A DNA stretch of 64,000 nucleotides from Thioalkalivibrio sp. ALJ3 (GCF_000377205.1 NZ_KB897908.1:1-64000); one strand, 5' to 3'. Positions 51,601-61,969 are shown, counted from the first letter of the stretch. The notes: a model not told the origin generated them from the sequence alone. Made by a program: numbers and translations.

Positions 51601-52172
51601 CCGCCGTGCGTCTGGGGCAGGGGGGCTGGATGCTGGAGGGTGCCACCCCGCCCCTGCGCGGCGGGGCCGGGCAGGCCGTGCTGTTGGACTACACCGTGAG
51701 CCGGCTGAAACAGAAAAAGGACTGGCGAGTGGACAAGGTGGCCAAGCCCTGGCTCGAACACCTGCTGGCGAACCAGGGCACAGGCGAAGGCGGCCCGGTC
51801 GCCACCGAGGTGATCGGGCTGGATACCGGGATGCGCCTGCCGGGCGTGGGGCCAGAGCAGGCCCGCGAGCACCTCGGGGCCCTGGTCGAGGGCTGGGTGG
51901 CCGGGCTGGAGCGCCCGCTGCCGGTGGCCTGCGCCACCGCCTTCGCCTGGCTGCAGGCCGAGGCGAAGGACGACCCCGACCCACTGGCGCGGGCGCGCAA
52001 GGTGCTGGTCGGGGACGACTTCAGCCCCGGTGAATGGGCGCGCAGCCCGGCCCTGGCGCGTGCCTGGCCGGACCCGGAGGCGCTGTTGCAGGATCCGGCG
52101 TTCGGGCACTGGCGCGACCGGCTGTACCGGCCGCTGTTCGAGGCGCTGGCCGCCGGGGAGGAGATGGAATGA
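48651..52172 (+). CDS. recC: Exodeoxyribonuclease V subunit RecC
   Basis: RecC is the Chi-recognising scaffold of the RecBCD helicase-nuclease for double-strand-break repair and degradation of foreign DNA. The 1173-residue product begins VVLHGNHLESLRALVVEWMQ and continues LLVQSNGMAQWLRYALA, FVWSAYRAVLG and IFGISSMPGQILEAL, all RecC features. The C-terminal nuclease-like domain lacks catalytic residues, as usual. The start is a GTG at 48651 preceded by AGGAGCAGGG. It overlaps recB by four bases. Confidence 0.96.
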   Translation: MTQSGELEPGMVVLHGNHLESLRALVVEWMQRAPLGPLENETLLVQSNGMAQWLRYALAAHPDADPPGCGIAAALDMQLPSRFVWSAYRAVLGLEAVPLESPYAKRPLIWRLMRLLPECLARPEFAPLARFLADDDPRDGGDLRKRHQLAERLADLFDQYQVYRADWLTSWAAGRDVLRDARGRETPLADDDRWQAALWRLLREDIGEGAADTSRATVHARYCEAVQGLSERPPGLPRRLIVFGISSMPGQILEALEGLAGVCQILVCVHNPCEHYWADIVADKDLLRATRQRQARKAGMPSVLDDAELHQHAHPLLAAWGKQGRDYIGLLDEHDDPTAYDAVLQTLAWKRVDYFEPHGGDCLLHQLQEDIRELRPLGETREAWPAVAADDDSIQFHVAHGPLREVEILHDRLLAHFDADPGLRPRDVIVMVPDIDAYAPHIEAVFGQLPPDDPRYIPYTLSDQGPRGRDPVLIALERLLSLPESRMGVAEVLDLLDVPALRRRFGIAEEDLTTLHRWAEGSGVRWGLDAEQRAGLGLPEGLEQNTWRFGLRRMLLGYASGGAGAWQGLEPFDEIGGLDAVLLGPMDDLITALAEAWGWLRHAHTPGEWNTRLRELLDTFFAGETDAELFTLGRLREALDQWRADCEEAELDDSLPLGVVREQWLASQEDSGLGQRFLAGSVNFGTLMPMRAIPFRIVCLLGMNDGDYPRSPTPVDFDLMRRDYRPGDRSRREDDRYLFLEALLSARRQLHVSWVGHSARDNESQPPSVLVAQLRDHLAAGWRLQGAEEANGQARKDPLLEHLTTVHTLQPFSPANFPPDLAHARHYTYAREWEAVHHADETPVPDALELPPPDEADDERVLGPDTLMRFLRDPAEAFFRHRLGVVFDREEAPSEDLEPFTLAGLEQWQVREALVAAALDHGEDPETWGPVLEAEAARLQRAGALPLGAAGELEREAMIAEAARLLERIGLRLAVWPERLPPSPAVRLGQGGWMLEGATPPLRGGAGQAVLLDYTVSRLKQKKDWRVDKVAKPWLEHLLANQGTGEGGPVATEVIGLDTGMRLPGVGPEQAREHLGALVEGWVAGLERPLPVACATAFAWLQAEAKDDPDPLARARKVLVGDDFSPGEWARSPALARAWPDPEALLQDPAFGHWRDRLYRPLFEALAAGEEME

Positions 52173-55100
52173 GTGCAGGTGCGCAGCCGCTGGAGCTGAT
52201 GGAACTGCCGCTGCACGGCAGCCGCCTGATCGAGGCCAGTGCCGGCACCGGCAAGACCTACACGATAGCCGCGCTGTATCTGCGGCTGGTGCTGGGCCAC
52301 GGCGAGCTGCCGGAGGGCACCGTCGAGCTGACCCCGCCGCAGATTCTGGTGATGACCTTTACCGAGGCGGCGACCCGTGAACTGCGCGAGCGCATCCGCG
52401 CGGTGCTGGCGCGCGGGGCGCGCGTCCTGCGCGGCGAACCGGCCCCGGCCCACGAGGCGTTGTGGCCGGCGCTGCTGGACGCCTACCCGGAGCCGGCCGC
52501 GCGTGCCGGGGCCGCGCGGCGGCTGGAGCTGGCCGCCGAGTGGATGGACGAGGCGGCGGTCTCGACCATCCACTCGTGGTGCTATCGCATGCTGCGCGAG
52601 CATGCGTTCGACAGCGGCAGCCTGTTCAACCAGCGCCTGGAGGCGGACCAGAGCGAGCTGCAGGCGGAGGCGGCGCGCGACTACTGGCGCCGCTTTGTCT
52701 ACCCGCAGCCGGCGGACCACCTGAAGCTGCTGCGCCAGGCCTTTGGCGAGGGGCCCGACGAGCTGCAGGCCCGGGTGCGGCCGCTTCTGGGCCATCTGAC
52801 GGACACGGCGGGGCTGGAGCCCTACCGCACGCCGGACGGGCTGTACGCGGAGCTGGCCACGCGCCTCGCGCGCCTGGCCGAGCTGAAGGCCGTCTGGCGC
52901 GACGATGCCGCCGAGGTGGAACGACAGTTCCGCGAGCTGCACGCGAGCGTGCTTCTGGGCACGAAGTACCAGAAGCCGGACGAGCTGATCGCGGTGATGC
53001 ATGCCTGGGCCGAAGACCCGGCCGCACTGCTGCCGGAAAACGTTGGCTCGACGCCTGTTCTGGAGCGCATGTGCGCGGCGGGGATGGCCGAAAGGCTGAA
53101 GAAGGACAAGTCCCTGCCGGACGACCTGCACCCGGCGTTTACCGCGCTCAATGCCGCCGCCGAGGTCTGCGCGGATGACAGCGAACGCCTGCTGCAGGCG
53201 GCGGCCGTGGAGATCGATCTCCAGTTCCGCCAGGCCCAGCGCGTGCGGGTACAGATGGGTTTCCACGACCTGCTGCTGCGCCTGCGCGATGCCCTGGAGG
53301 GGCCCGGCGGGGAGGCGCTGGCCGAGACGCTGCGGCGACAATTCCCGGTCGCCCTGGTGGACGAGTTCCAGGACACCGACCCGGTGCAGTACCGCATCCT
53401 CGAACGCGTCTACCGCATCGAGGACAACCCGACCGAGCAGGGCCTGCTGCTGATCGGCGACCCCAAGCAGGCGATCTACGGCTTTCGCGGCGCGGACATC
53501 CACAGCTACCTGAAGGCGCGCCGCGCGACCGCCGGGCGCCACTACACGCTGCCGCGCAACTTCCGCTCGACCGCGCGCCTGGTCGGCGCGGTGAACCGCC
53601 TGTTCGCCCATGCCGACGGCTGGCCGGAGGGTGCGTTCCTGTTCGGCCAGGGCGATGCCGGCGAGCTGCCGTTCCACGCGGTGGACGCCCAGGATCGCGG
53701 CGAACGCCTGGAACAGGACGGGGCCGAGGTGCCGGCGCTGACCCTGTGGTGCGCGGATCCGGGCACGTCGGTCGGCACCGGTGCCTATCGCGAACAGATG
53801 GCCACGGCCGCAGCCGAGCAGATGGTGCAGCTGCTCAATGGCGGGGTGGACGGGACCTGCGGCTTTCGCGATTCACAGGCGTTGCGGCCGGTGCGTCCGC
53901 GGGATATCGCCGTGCTGGTGCGCAGCAAGGTCGAGGCCCGCATCATGCAGGACGCGCTGCGCGCGCGGGGGGTGCGCAGCGTGTACCTGTCCGAGGGCGA
54001 ATCGGTGTTCGCGACCCCGGAGGCGGGGGACCTGCTGCGCTGGCTGCGGGCCTGTGCCGAGCCGACCAGCGAGCGCCTGCTGCGCGCGGCGCTGGCGACC
54101 CCGACGCTGGGGCAGTCGCTGGCCGATCTGCACCGGCTGACCACCGACGAACTGCGCTGGGAGCACCGCGTCGAGCAGTTCCGCGAGTACCGCCGCCTGT
54201 GGCAGACGCGCGGCGTGCTGCCGATGCTGCGCCGCCTGCTGCACGACTTCGACGTGCCGCGCCGGCTGCTGGCCAGTGCCGATGGCGAGCGCGCGCTGAC
54301 CAACCTGCTGCACCTGAGCGAGCTCCTGCAGCGTGCGGCCGCGGAGCTGGATGGCGAGCAGGCCCTGATCCGGCACCTGGTGGAGCACCGCGAGGGGGAT
54401 CGCGCGAAGGCTGACGAGCAGGTGCTGCGTCTGGAGAGCGACGAGGACCTGGTCAAGGTGGTCACGCTGCACAAGTCCAAGGGGCTGGAGTACCCGCTGG
54501 TGTTCCTGCCGTTCGTGTCCTGGTTTCGGGCGGTCGACCCGAAGAAGGACGTGCCGTGTATCGATCGCCCGCCGGACGGCAGGCCGCGCTGGATCTTCCA
54601 CATGGATACCCGTGCCCAGGAACGCGCCGACCGCGAGCGCCTGGCCGAGGACCTGCGCCTGCTGTATGTGGGCATGACCCGTGCGCGCCACGCCTGCTGG
54701 ATGGGGCTGGCCCCGATCGCGCCGGGCGGGCGCAAGGAAAACGAGCTGCACCGCAGCGCGGTCGGCTATCTGCTGAGTGGCCCGGAACCGATGCCGAACG
54801 GCGAGCTGGAGGGCCGGCTGCAGGCGGCCCGAGGCGACGAGGCCGCGATTGCGATCGAACCCCTGCCCGAGATCACGGCCTCGGGCATGCGGCTGGCGCA
54901 ACAGACGGCGGCCCCCGGGCGCGCCCGCACCCCGACACGCCCGGTACGCGAGCCCTGGTGGGTGGCCAGCTACAGCGCGATTGCGCACCCGGACGAGGCG
55001 GATGCGCCGGCGCCGCTGGTCGCTGACCCGGTGGCCCCGGATTCCGCGCTGGAGGACATGCTGCGCGAGAGCGCGGCCGAACCCGGGACCGGGCATGACC

Positions 55101-55876
55101 CGTTGCCCGAGGTACCGGTGGCCGGCGGGTTGCACGACTTCCCGCGCGGGCCGGCGCCGGGGACCTTCCTGCACGGCCTGCTGGAATGGGCGGCCGAGCA
55201 GGGCTGGTCGGCCGTCATGGCCGATCGCGCTCGGATGGATGACGAGGTGCAAAAGCGCTGCGAACAGCGCGCCTGGGGCGACTGGACACCGGTCGTGCAG
55301 GACTGGATGCGCCGGCTGATCACGGCCGAGTACGCGCTGGCCTCCGGCGGCGCGTTCCGCCTGGACGGGCTGGGCGTGTATCAGCCGGAGCTCGAGTTCC
55401 TGTTCGAGACGCGCTGGCTGCAGAGCCGGCGGCTGGATGCCGCCGTGCGCGCGCAGTTGCTGCCCGGACAGCCCCGGCCGCCGGCGGGCGACCGGCTGCT
55501 GAACGGGATGCTCAAGGGTTTTGTCGACCTCGTCTTCGAGCACGAGGGCCGCTATTACGTGGCCGACTACAAGTCCAACTGGCTGGGGCCCGGTCCCGAG
55601 GCCTATGTGGCCGAGCGCCTGCGCGACGCGGTGCTGGAACACCGCTACGACCTGCAGTTGGTGATCTACACCCTGGCCCTGCATCGCCAGCTTCAGGCGC
55701 GGATGCCGGGGTACGACTACGACCGCCACATGGGGGGCGGGGTGTACCTGTTCCTGCGCGGGATCGATGCGCCGGGGCGTGGCGTGTTCCACGACTGCCC
55801 GCCACGGGCGCTGATCGAGCAACTGGACGGCTGGTTCGCCGAGGGGCCGGACCGGCCGCGGGAGGCGCGGGCATGA
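52169..55876 (+). CDS. recB: Exodeoxyribonuclease V subunit RecB
   Basis: RecB is the 3'-5' helicase and the only nuclease of RecBCD. The 1235-residue product has Walker A IEASAGTGKTYTIAA near the N-terminus, Walker B VDEFQDTDPVQYRIL, LLIGDPKQAIYGFRGADIH, VVTLHKSKGLEYPLVFLP, and the C-terminal nuclease motif LKGFVDLVFEHEGRYYVADY followed by KSN. The ATG at 52169 overlaps the recC stop (ATGA); the open frame upstream lies in recC. It overlaps recD by four bases. Confidence 0.97.
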   Translation: MSAGAQPLELMELPLHGSRLIEASAGTGKTYTIAALYLRLVLGHGELPEGTVELTPPQILVMTFTEAATRELRERIRAVLARGARVLRGEPAPAHEALWPALLDAYPEPAARAGAARRLELAAEWMDEAAVSTIHSWCYRMLREHAFDSGSLFNQRLEADQSELQAEAARDYWRRFVYPQPADHLKLLRQAFGEGPDELQARVRPLLGHLTDTAGLEPYRTPDGLYAELATRLARLAELKAVWRDDAAEVERQFRELHASVLLGTKYQKPDELIAVMHAWAEDPAALLPENVGSTPVLERMCAAGMAERLKKDKSLPDDLHPAFTALNAAAEVCADDSERLLQAAAVEIDLQFRQAQRVRVQMGFHDLLLRLRDALEGPGGEALAETLRRQFPVALVDEFQDTDPVQYRILERVYRIEDNPTEQGLLLIGDPKQAIYGFRGADIHSYLKARRATAGRHYTLPRNFRSTARLVGAVNRLFAHADGWPEGAFLFGQGDAGELPFHAVDAQDRGERLEQDGAEVPALTLWCADPGTSVGTGAYREQMATAAAEQMVQLLNGGVDGTCGFRDSQALRPVRPRDIAVLVRSKVEARIMQDALRARGVRSVYLSEGESVFATPEAGDLLRWLRACAEPTSERLLRAALATPTLGQSLADLHRLTTDELRWEHRVEQFREYRRLWQTRGVLPMLRRLLHDFDVPRRLLASADGERALTNLLHLSELLQRAAAELDGEQALIRHLVEHREGDRAKADEQVLRLESDEDLVKVVTLHKSKGLEYPLVFLPFVSWFRAVDPKKDVPCIDRPPDGRPRWIFHMDTRAQERADRERLAEDLRLLYVGMTRARHACWMGLAPIAPGGRKENELHRSAVGYLLSGPEPMPNGELEGRLQAARGDEAAIAIEPLPEITASGMRLAQQTAAPGRARTPTRPVREPWWVASYSAIAHPDEADAPAPLVADPVAPDSALEDMLRESAAEPGTGHDPLPEVPVAGGLHDFPRGPAPGTFLHGLLEWAAEQGWSAVMADRARMDDEVQKRCEQRAWGDWTPVVQDWMRRLITAEYALASGGAFRLDGLGVYQPELEFLFETRWLQSRRLDAAVRAQLLPGQPRPPAGDRLLNGMLKGFVDLVFEHEGRYYVADYKSNWLGPGPEAYVAERLRDAVLEHRYDLQLVIYTLALHRQLQARMPGYDYDRHMGGGVYLFLRGIDAPGRGVFHDCPPRALIEQLDGWFAEGPDRPREARA

Positions 55877-57918
55877 CGGCCGAGCGCGCATTGCAGGACA
55901 CCGGGGCGCTGCTGGATCTGCTCGGGGAGTGGGAGCACGCGGGCTGGGTGCGCGGCGTCGACCGCGTGCTGGTGCGTTTTCTGCGCGAACAGGTGCCCGC
56001 CGCCCCGCCGCTGACGCTTCTGCTTGCGGCGCTGACCAGCCACCAGGCCGGGCGCGGGCATGTCTGCCTGGACCTCGACGGCCTGCTGGAGGCCCCGGAC
56101 CGGATGCTGTCGCTTCCGCCGGAGGGCGCGGAGCGGGGGCTTCCTAGGCCCTCGGATATCCTGCGCGGCCTGGACCGTGCGGCAGTCGACACCGCGCTGG
56201 AGGGGCATCGGATCTGTGGTGTCGACGCGGACGCGGGGACTCCGCTGGTGCGGGCGCAGGACCGGCTGTATCTGCGCCGCTACCGCGAGGCCGAGCGCCG
56301 GATCGGGGAGGCGGTGGCCGGGCGCCTGCGCGAGCAGCCGGCCTGGTGCGAGGGGCTGGATGTGGATGCGATGCGCACCTGGCTGGATCGGCTGTTCGGT
56401 CCGGCCGAGGAGGGCGATGGCGAACCGGACTGGCAGCGCCTGGCCTGTGTACTGGCGGCCGGGTCCGCGTTCAGCGTGATTACCGGCGGGCCGGGCACCG
56501 GCAAGACCTACACGGTGCTGCAGCTGCTCGCGCTGCTGCAGGGCCTGCAGGGGGAGGGCGAGCCGCTGCGCGTCCGCCTGGCGGCGCCGACCGGCAAGGC
56601 CGCCGCGCGGCTGAATGCCTCGGTCGCGGGGGCGGTGGACGCGCTGGGGCTGGAACGCTTCCCCGGCGGCGAGCGCCTGCGCGCCGCGATCCCGCGCGAG
56701 GTCGTCACGCTCCACCGCCTGCTGGGCGCGCGACCGGATACCCGGCGCTTCCGCCACGATGCGCGCAACCCCCTGCCGGTGGATGTACTGGTGGTCGACG
56801 AGGCCTCGATGGTGGATCTGGAGCTGATGGCCAGCCTGATAGCCGCGGTGCCGGCCCAGGCGCGGCTGGTGCTGCTGGGGGATCGCGACCAGCTCGCCTC
56901 GGTGGAGGCCGGGGCGGTGCTGGGCGAGCTGTGCGCGCGGGCCGACGGCGGGCATTACACGCCGCAGACGGCCGCCTGGCTGCGCGAGACAGCCGGGATG
57001 GAGCTGCCCGCGCGCTACGTGGACGAGGACGGGCGGGCACTGGACCAGCATGTGGCGATGCTGCGCCGCAGCCGACGCTTCGGCGCGGACAGCGGGATCG
57101 GTCGTCTGGCCGCGGCGGTGAACGACGGCACGGCCGAGGTGACGGGCCACCCGGGCGAGGATGTCCACGCGGCGGTGCTGCAGGGCCCGGACGATCCGGC
57201 CCTGCTGCGGCGGGTGCTGGACGGGGCCGGGCATGCCGATGCGGCACCGTTCGGGGTGGTCCGTTATCTGGAGCATTTGACGGCCGAACGCCCGGCATAC
57301 CGCGATGCGCGCGGCGCGTGGGAGGAATGGGCGCGCGGCACCCTGCGCGAGCACGGGCGCTTCCAGTTGCTGTGCGCCGTGCGCGAGGGGCCCTGGGGTG
57401 TGGACCGGATGAACCGCCGCGTCGCCGGGGCGCTGACGGCGCGTGGTGTGTTGCAGGCGGAGAGTGCCTGGTACGAGGGACGCCCGGTGATCGTGACGCG
57501 CAACGACTACGCGCTGGGACTGATCAACGGCGATATCGGCGTAACCCTGAGCGTGCCCGCCTGGCTGGTCCGGGGTGACGTGGGAACGGACGAGAGTGAC
57601 ACGGCGGAAACGGCCCTGCGGGTCGCCTTCGTCGCGGCGGACGGGCATGTGCGCTGGATGATCCCGCAGCGCCTGGAGTCCGTGGAGACGGCGTTCGCGC
57701 TGACGGTGCACAAGTCCCAGGGCTCGGAGTTCGAGCATGTCGCCTTCCTGCTGCCCCCGCCGGAGAGCCCGCTGCTCACGCGCGAGCTGGCCTACACGGC
57801 GATCACGCGCGCGAGCGGCTGGCTGAGCCTGTTCGAGCCGGAGGCAGGGGTGCTGCAGCAAGCGAGCCGCCAGCCGACCCGACGCAGCGGCGGCCTGCGT
57901 ACCTGGTTGTCTACCTAA
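55873..57918 (+). CDS. recD: Exodeoxyribonuclease V subunit RecD
   Basis: RecD is the 5'-3' helicase of RecBCD. The 681-residue product has Walker [34 protein letters not shown], Walker [35 protein letters not shown] and the C-terminal [20 protein letters not shown] with [13 protein letters not shown]. The ATG overlaps the recB stop. Its TAA stop (57916-57918) overlaps the mutS TAG on the other strand (57915-57917), leaving no room for a terminator between the convergent genes. Confidence 0.97.
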   Translation: MTAERALQDTGALLDLLGEWEHAGWVRGVDRVLVRFLREQVPAAPPLTLLLAALTSHQAGRGHVCLDLDGLLEAPDRMLSLPPEGAERGLPRPSDILRGLDRAAVDTALEGHRICGVDADAGTPLVRAQDRLYLRRYREAERRIGEAVAGRLREQPAWCEGLDVDAMRTWLDRLFGPAEEGDGEPDWQRLACVLAAGSAFSVITGGPGTGKTYTVLQLLALLQGLQGEGEPLRVRLAAPTGKAAARLNASVAGAVDALGLERFPGGERLRAAIPREVVTLHRLLGARPDTRRFRHDARNPLPVDVLVVDEASMVDLELMASLIAAVPAQARLVLLGDRDQLASVEAGAVLGELCARADGGHYTPQTAAWLRETAGMELPARYVDEDGRALDQHVAMLRRSRRFGADSGIGRLAAAVNDGTAEVTGHPGEDVHAAVLQGPDDPALLRRVLDGAGHADAAPFGVVRYLEHLTAERPAYRDARGAWEEWARGTLREHGRFQLLCAVREGPWGVDRMNRRVAGALTARGVLQAESAWYEGRPVIVTRNDYALGLINGDIGVTLSVPAWLVRGDVGTDESDTAETALRVAFVAADGHVRWMIPQRLESVETAFALTVHKSQGSEFEHVAFLLPPPESPLLTRELAYTAITRASGWLSLFEPEAGVLQQASRQPTRRSGGLRTWLST

Positions 57919-60560
57919 CTACGCAGGGCGTCCTTCATGCGGTAGAGGGCGTCCAGGGCCTCGCGCGGGCTCATCTCGTCCGGGTCGAGCGTGTCGAACA
58001 GGGCTTTCAGGGCCCGTTCTTCGGGGCTGGGCGGTTCGGTTTCCGGGGTCGCCTCGGCGACCTCGTGGGCGGCTGACGCGGGCTCCGGTGTGAACAGGCC
58101 CAGCTGTGGCGAGTCGGTCGCCGCGGCCCGGTCCTCCAGCTCGCGCAGGTGGGTGCGGGCGAGCTTCAGTACATCGGCCGGGACGCCGGCCAGCTGCGCG
58201 ACCTGCAACCCGTAACTCTGGTTCGCCGGGCCTTCGCGGACCTGGTGCAGGAACACGATGCTGTGTTCGTGCTCCATCGCGTCCGTGTGCACGTTGGCCA
58301 CGGCCGGTTCGCGCTCGGCCAGCGCGGTCAGCTCGAAGTAATGCGTGGCGAACAGCGTCAGCGCGCGGTTGTGGCGCGTCAGACGTTCGGCGCAGGCCAG
58401 GGCGAGGGCCAGCCCGTCGAAGGTGCTGGTGCCGCGGCCGATCTCGTCCATCAGCACCAGGCTCTCGGGGCCGGCGTTGTGCAGGATGTTGGCGGCCTCG
58501 GTCATCTCGACCATGAAGGTCGAGCGTCCGGAGGTCAGGTCATCGGAGGCGCCGATGCGGGTAAAGATGCGGTCCACGGGGCCGATCTGCGCACGCGCGG
58601 CCGGTACGAAGCTGCCCATGCAGGCGAGCAGCACGATCAGCGCTGTCTGGCGCATGTAGGTGGACTTGCCGCCCATGTTGGGGCCGGTGATCACCAGCAG
58701 GCGGCGCGCCTCCGGGTCCAGTTCGGTGTCGTTGGCGACGAACGGGGCGTCGAGCCCGGCCTCGACCACCGGATGCCGGCCCTGCTCGATCTGGATGCCG
58801 GGATCCTGGACCAGTTCCGGGCAATGCCAGTCGAGGCGGGCCGCGCGCTCGGCCAGGCAGGCGAGCACATCCAGCTCGGCCACCGCGTCCGCGATCGTGC
58901 GCAGGCGCGGCGCACGCGCCTGCAGGTCGGCGATCAGGTCGTCGAACAGTGCGCGCTCGCGCAGCATGGCCTGCTCGCGGGCGGACAGGATCTCGTCCTC
59001 GAAGCGCTTGAGTTCCTCGGTGGTGTAGCGCTCGGCGTTCTTCAGCGTCTGACGGCGCATGAAGCGGCCGGGGAGCTCGGCCGAGCGGCTGCGCGAGACC
59101 TCGATGTAGTAGCCGTGCACGCGGTTGTACGCGACCTTCAGCGTGGGGATGCCGGTGGCCTCGCGCTCGCGGGCCTCGATCTCGCGAAGGAAGGTATCGG
59201 CGTCGCTTTCCAGCGTGCGCAGGCGATCCAGCTCAGGGTCGTAGCCCGCGCGGATCATGCCGCCGTCGGTCACGCGCAGCGGTGGCTCCTCCACCAGGGC
59301 CGCACCGAGCCGGGCGGTCAGGTCATCTTCCGGCGCCAGCGCGGCATGCAGGGCGGACAGGCGTTCGGCGGCATCGGCCAGCGGCGCCAGGGCCGCGTAC
59401 AGGGCCGGCAGGCGCTCCAGGCTGGCGAGCAGGGCGGTCAGGTCGCGCGGACGGGCGCTGCCCAGCACGATGCGCGAGAGGATGCGTTCGCTGTCGGCGC
59501 TGCCGGCCAGAGCGTCGCGGATCGGGGTGACGGCCTCCTGTTCCAGCAGGGCGGTGATCGCGGTCTGACGGTCGCGGATGATCGCGCGGTCGCGCAGTGG
59601 CTGGTGCAGCCACTGCATCAGGCGGCGGGCGCCCATCGCCGATTGCGTCGTATCCAGCAGGGCGAGCAGGGAGCCACGGCGCTCGCCTGTGAGGGTGCGG
59701 GTGAGTTCCAGGTTGCGGCGGGTGGCCGGGTCCAGTACCAGCATCTGGCTGCGCTGCTCGTGCGCCAGGCTGGTGATGTGGGCGAGATCGCCGCGATGGC
59801 GGTTCTGCACGTAGGCGAGCAGGGCGCCGGCGGCGGCGATGCCCAGGTCCAGTCCCTCGCAGCCAAAGCCGGACAGGTCGCGGGTGCCGAAATGGGTGAT
59901 CAGCAGGCGATGGGCGGAGACCGCGTCGAAATGCCAGTCGGCGTGGCGCTGGGGGGCGAAGGGCTCGGTGCCCGGGAGCGCACCCGCCTGGTCCGGCACG
60001 AGCAGCTCCACCGGGTCGAGCCGCGCCAGTTCGGCGGCCAGTTCGGTTTCGTCGCCCACCTCCAGTACGCGGAACTGGCCGCTGGCGAACTCCAGGCTGG
60101 CGATGCCGTAGCCGGTCTTGCGGCCCTTCACGGCGGCGGAGGCGGCCGGGCAGACCGCGACCAGGCGGTTCACCTGGCGGGCATCCAGCAACGCCTCCTC
60201 GGTGACTGTGCCCGGGGTCACGATACGCACGACCTCGCGCTTGACCGGCCCCTTCTGCGCGCCGACGGTGCCGGTCTGTTCACAGATCGCGGCGCTCTCG
60301 CCCATCTTCAGCAGGCGGGCCAGGTAGCTCTCCAGGGTGTGCACGGGGATCCCGGCCATCGGGATGGGCGCCCCGGCCGATTCGCCGCGCCGGGTCAGGG
60401 TGATGTCGAGCAGCCCGGCGGCGCGCTCGGCGTCGTCGTAGAACAACTCGTAAAAATCCCCCATGCGGTAGAGCAGCAACGTATCCGGGTACTCGGCCTT
60501 GATGGCGAGATACTGTTGCATCATCGGAGTGTGGGCGGAGAGGGGCTCGGCGGTGCTCAT
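57915..60560 (-). CDS. mutS: DNA mismatch repair protein MutS
   Basis: MutS recognises mismatches and starts repair with MutL. The 881-residue product has the mismatch-binding FYELFYDDA (the Phe-x-Glu site as GDFYELF), Walker [50 protein letters not shown] and a C-terminal helix-turn-helix. The ATG at 60560 starts [18 protein letters not shown]; the frame is open further into structured repeat copy C. The 3' end overlaps the recD stop. Confidence 0.97.
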   Translation of the reverse strand: MSTAEPLSAHTPMMQQYLAIKAEYPDTLLLYRMGDFYELFYDDAERAAGLLDITLTRRGESAGAPIPMAGIPVHTLESYLARLLKMGESAAICEQTGTVGAQKGPVKREVVRIVTPGTVTEEALLDARQVNRLVAVCPAASAAVKGRKTGYGIASLEFASGQFRVLEVGDETELAAELARLDPVELLVPDQAGALPGTEPFAPQRHADWHFDAVSAHRLLITHFGTRDLSGFGCEGLDLGIAAAGALLAYVQNRHRGDLAHITSLAHEQRSQMLVLDPATRRNLELTRTLTGERRGSLLALLDTTQSAMGARRLMQWLHQPLRDRAIIRDRQTAITALLEQEAVTPIRDALAGSADSERILSRIVLGSARPRDLTALLASLERLPALYAALAPLADAAERLSALHAALAPEDDLTARLGAALVEEPPLRVTDGGMIRAGYDPELDRLRTLESDADTFLREIEAREREATGIPTLKVAYNRVHGYYIEVSRSRSAELPGRFMRRQTLKNAERYTTEELKRFEDEILSAREQAMLRERALFDDLIADLQARAPRLRTIADAVAELDVLACLAERAARLDWHCPELVQDPGIQIEQGRHPVVEAGLDAPFVANDTELDPEARRLLVITGPNMGGKSTYMRQTALIVLLACMGSFVPAARAQIGPVDRIFTRIGASDDLTSGRSTFMVEMTEAANILHNAGPESLVLMDEIGRGTSTFDGLALALACAERLTRHNRALTLFATHYFELTALAEREPAVANVHTDAMEHEHSIVFLHQVREGPANQSYGLQVAQLAGVPADVLKLARTHLRELEDRAAATDSPQLGLFTPEPASAAHEVAEATPETEPPSPEERALKALFDTLDPDEMSPREALDALYRMKDALRS

Positions 60561-60587
60561 CGGTTCGGCTGTGGTCGATCCGGGCTT

Positions 60588-60886
60588 GGGGAAACACTGA
60601 TTAATGTACACGTTCGCGCTCGAGTCGCTTTTGCGTGCGAACAAGGCGCGGTAACTGCCGTGCAGTCATTCTGCACAAGGGAACCGCAACGCCGTTCCCA
60701 CGCAAAAGCGGCCGAGCCTCTGCTTTCAATGGTTTGTGGGGTTGGCACCCCAGGTTCCCCGATACGGCGTTGCGCCCCGAATCAATCAGCAACGGGCGGG
60801 TAGAACCACTACCCGCTGCACGGCGCGCCTTGTCTCGGAAAACCTGGGGTGCCAACGCGAGCGTGTACATTAATCAGTGTTTCCCT
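60588..60886. repeat. Structured palindromic repeat, copy C (inverted orientation)
   Basis: This 299-bp copy is inverted relative to A and B. The outer arms (60588-60618 with 60856-60886) pair over 31 bases with two differences, using TAATGT (60602-60607) with ACATTA (60867-60872), a third version of the paired block. It contains ACCCCAGGTTCCCCGA (right arm inverted) with TCGG..AACCTGGGGT, the hairpin GCGGGTAG/CTACCCGC and GTGCAG..CTGCAC. One hairpin found in A and B (GCCCGTT..AACGGGC) is replaced here. It fills most of the 419-base gap between divergent mutS and the PilZ gene. Confidence 0.9.
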
Positions 60887-60979
60887 GCCGCGCAGTATAC
60901 GGATGCGCGGCCCCGTGTGGCAGGTGCACCATCACGGGACGTGATGTGCCACACTCGGGTGGAGTCAAGGAGGGTACGC

Positions 60980-61279
60980 ATGCTGGGAGAAGATGACCGC
61001 CGGGGCTTCCGGCGCATGCAGGTCGACACCCCCGCACAAGTGACCTGGATGGCGACCGGTGCGGTGGATGAGGTACGGCTGGAGGACCTGTCGGCCAGCG
61101 GCTGTGCCTTTCGTTGGCCCCATGCGCCACAGGCGGGCGAGCGTGTGAGCATTGCGATCAACAACCCGGACGGGCGACTGGCCGCGCTGGAGCGTGCCGG
61201 CCAGGTAGTGCGCTGCGAGCCCCTGGGCGACGATCAGGTGATCTGGCGGGTGGCCATTGCCTTTGACAGCGAGGGATGA
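60980..61279 (+). CDS. PilZ-domain protein (c-di-GMP receptor)
   Basis: The 99-residue single PilZ domain has the ligand-binding pair: RRGFRRMQVD near the N-terminus (the RxxxR motif) and DLSASGCAF (D/NxSxxG). It would bind cyclic di-GMP made by enzymes such as those at 13646 and 19550. AAGGAGGGTACGC precedes the ATG at 60980; the frame is open upstream through repeat copy C but a strong ribosome site favours this start. pncC follows after seven bases. Confidence 0.9.
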   Translation: MLGEDDRRGFRRMQVDTPAQVTWMATGAVDEVRLEDLSASGCAFRWPHAPQAGERVSIAINNPDGRLAALERAGQVVRCEPLGDDQVIWRVAIAFDSEG

Positions 61280-61286
61280 TTCGGAC

Positions 61287-61817
61287 ATGGAAGCGCAAAC
61301 GACGTCGATTGTGATCCCGCACGAGCCCGATCTGGCCGGGCTCTCGGCGCTGGTCTACGACCTCGGCGAGCGGCTGCTCGCCAGTGAACGCAAGCTGTGC
61401 ACCATCGAGTCCTGCACCGGCGGCGGGATTGCCCAGGCGATTACCGATGTCCCCGGCAGCTCGGGCTGGTTCGAGTGCGGCTGGGTGGCATACTCCAACG
61501 TGGCCAAGACGCGGATGGTCGGGGTGCCGGGCGAGCTGATCGAGCAGCACGGCGCCGTCAGCGAGGCCGTGGCGCGCGCGATGGTCGAGGGCGGGCTTGC
61601 CCACTGCGATGCCGACCTGGCGCTCTCGGTGACCGGCATCGCCGGGCCCGGTGGCGGCAGCGCGGACAGGCCGGTGGGTACGGTCTGCTTCGGCTGGCAG
61701 GAGCGCGGGCAGGATGCGCGGGTCGAGACCCTGCATTTTGACGGCGAACGCCACCAGGTGCGCCTGCGGGCGATGCTGCACGCCCTCAGTGCGTTGCTGG
61801 CGCACGAGGCCGCTTGA
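61287..61817 (+). CDS. pncC: Nicotinamide-nucleotide amidohydrolase (CinA C-terminal type)
   Basis: PncC deamidates nicotinamide mononucleotide to nicotinate mononucleotide, salvaging the product of NAD-dependent DNA ligase. The 176-residue product has TIESCTGGGIAQAITDVPGS, WVAYSNVAKTRMVGV, SEAVARAMVEGGL and SVTGIAGPGGGSADRPVG, all family motifs. It lacks the N-terminal CinA domain, as in many proteobacteria. The gene commonly sits before recA, as here, and may be co-expressed. Confidence 0.94.
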   Translation: MEAQTTSIVIPHEPDLAGLSALVYDLGERLLASERKLCTIESCTGGGIAQAITDVPGSSGWFECGWVAYSNVAKTRMVGVPGELIEQHGAVSEAVARAMVEGGLAHCDADLALSVTGIAGPGGGSADRPVGTVCFGWQERGQDARVETLHFDGERHQVRLRAMLHALSALLAHEAA

Positions 61818-61969
61818 CCCGTCGACCAGTCCGGGGCCGGCCGTCCCCGGTGATCCCTTTAGAACCGTGAACCCGGGTTGGGTCGCTCCCCGCCCTGTGG
61901 GATACTGCGGCCCCGTATCCGCCCCGCAACGGATCGGAAACCATCGCTGCAAGCATCGGGAGGCATACC

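Noticed and set aside
48669-52109. An 1146-codon open frame on the minus strand opposite recC
   Set aside because: It mirrors recC exactly, is low complexity (Gln/Ala/Arg-rich) and has no family features.
61818-61969. A LexA box upstream of recA (CTGTGGGATACTGCGG)
   Set aside because: Only the first half resembles CTGT; the second half is not ACAG. Not reported as a site.
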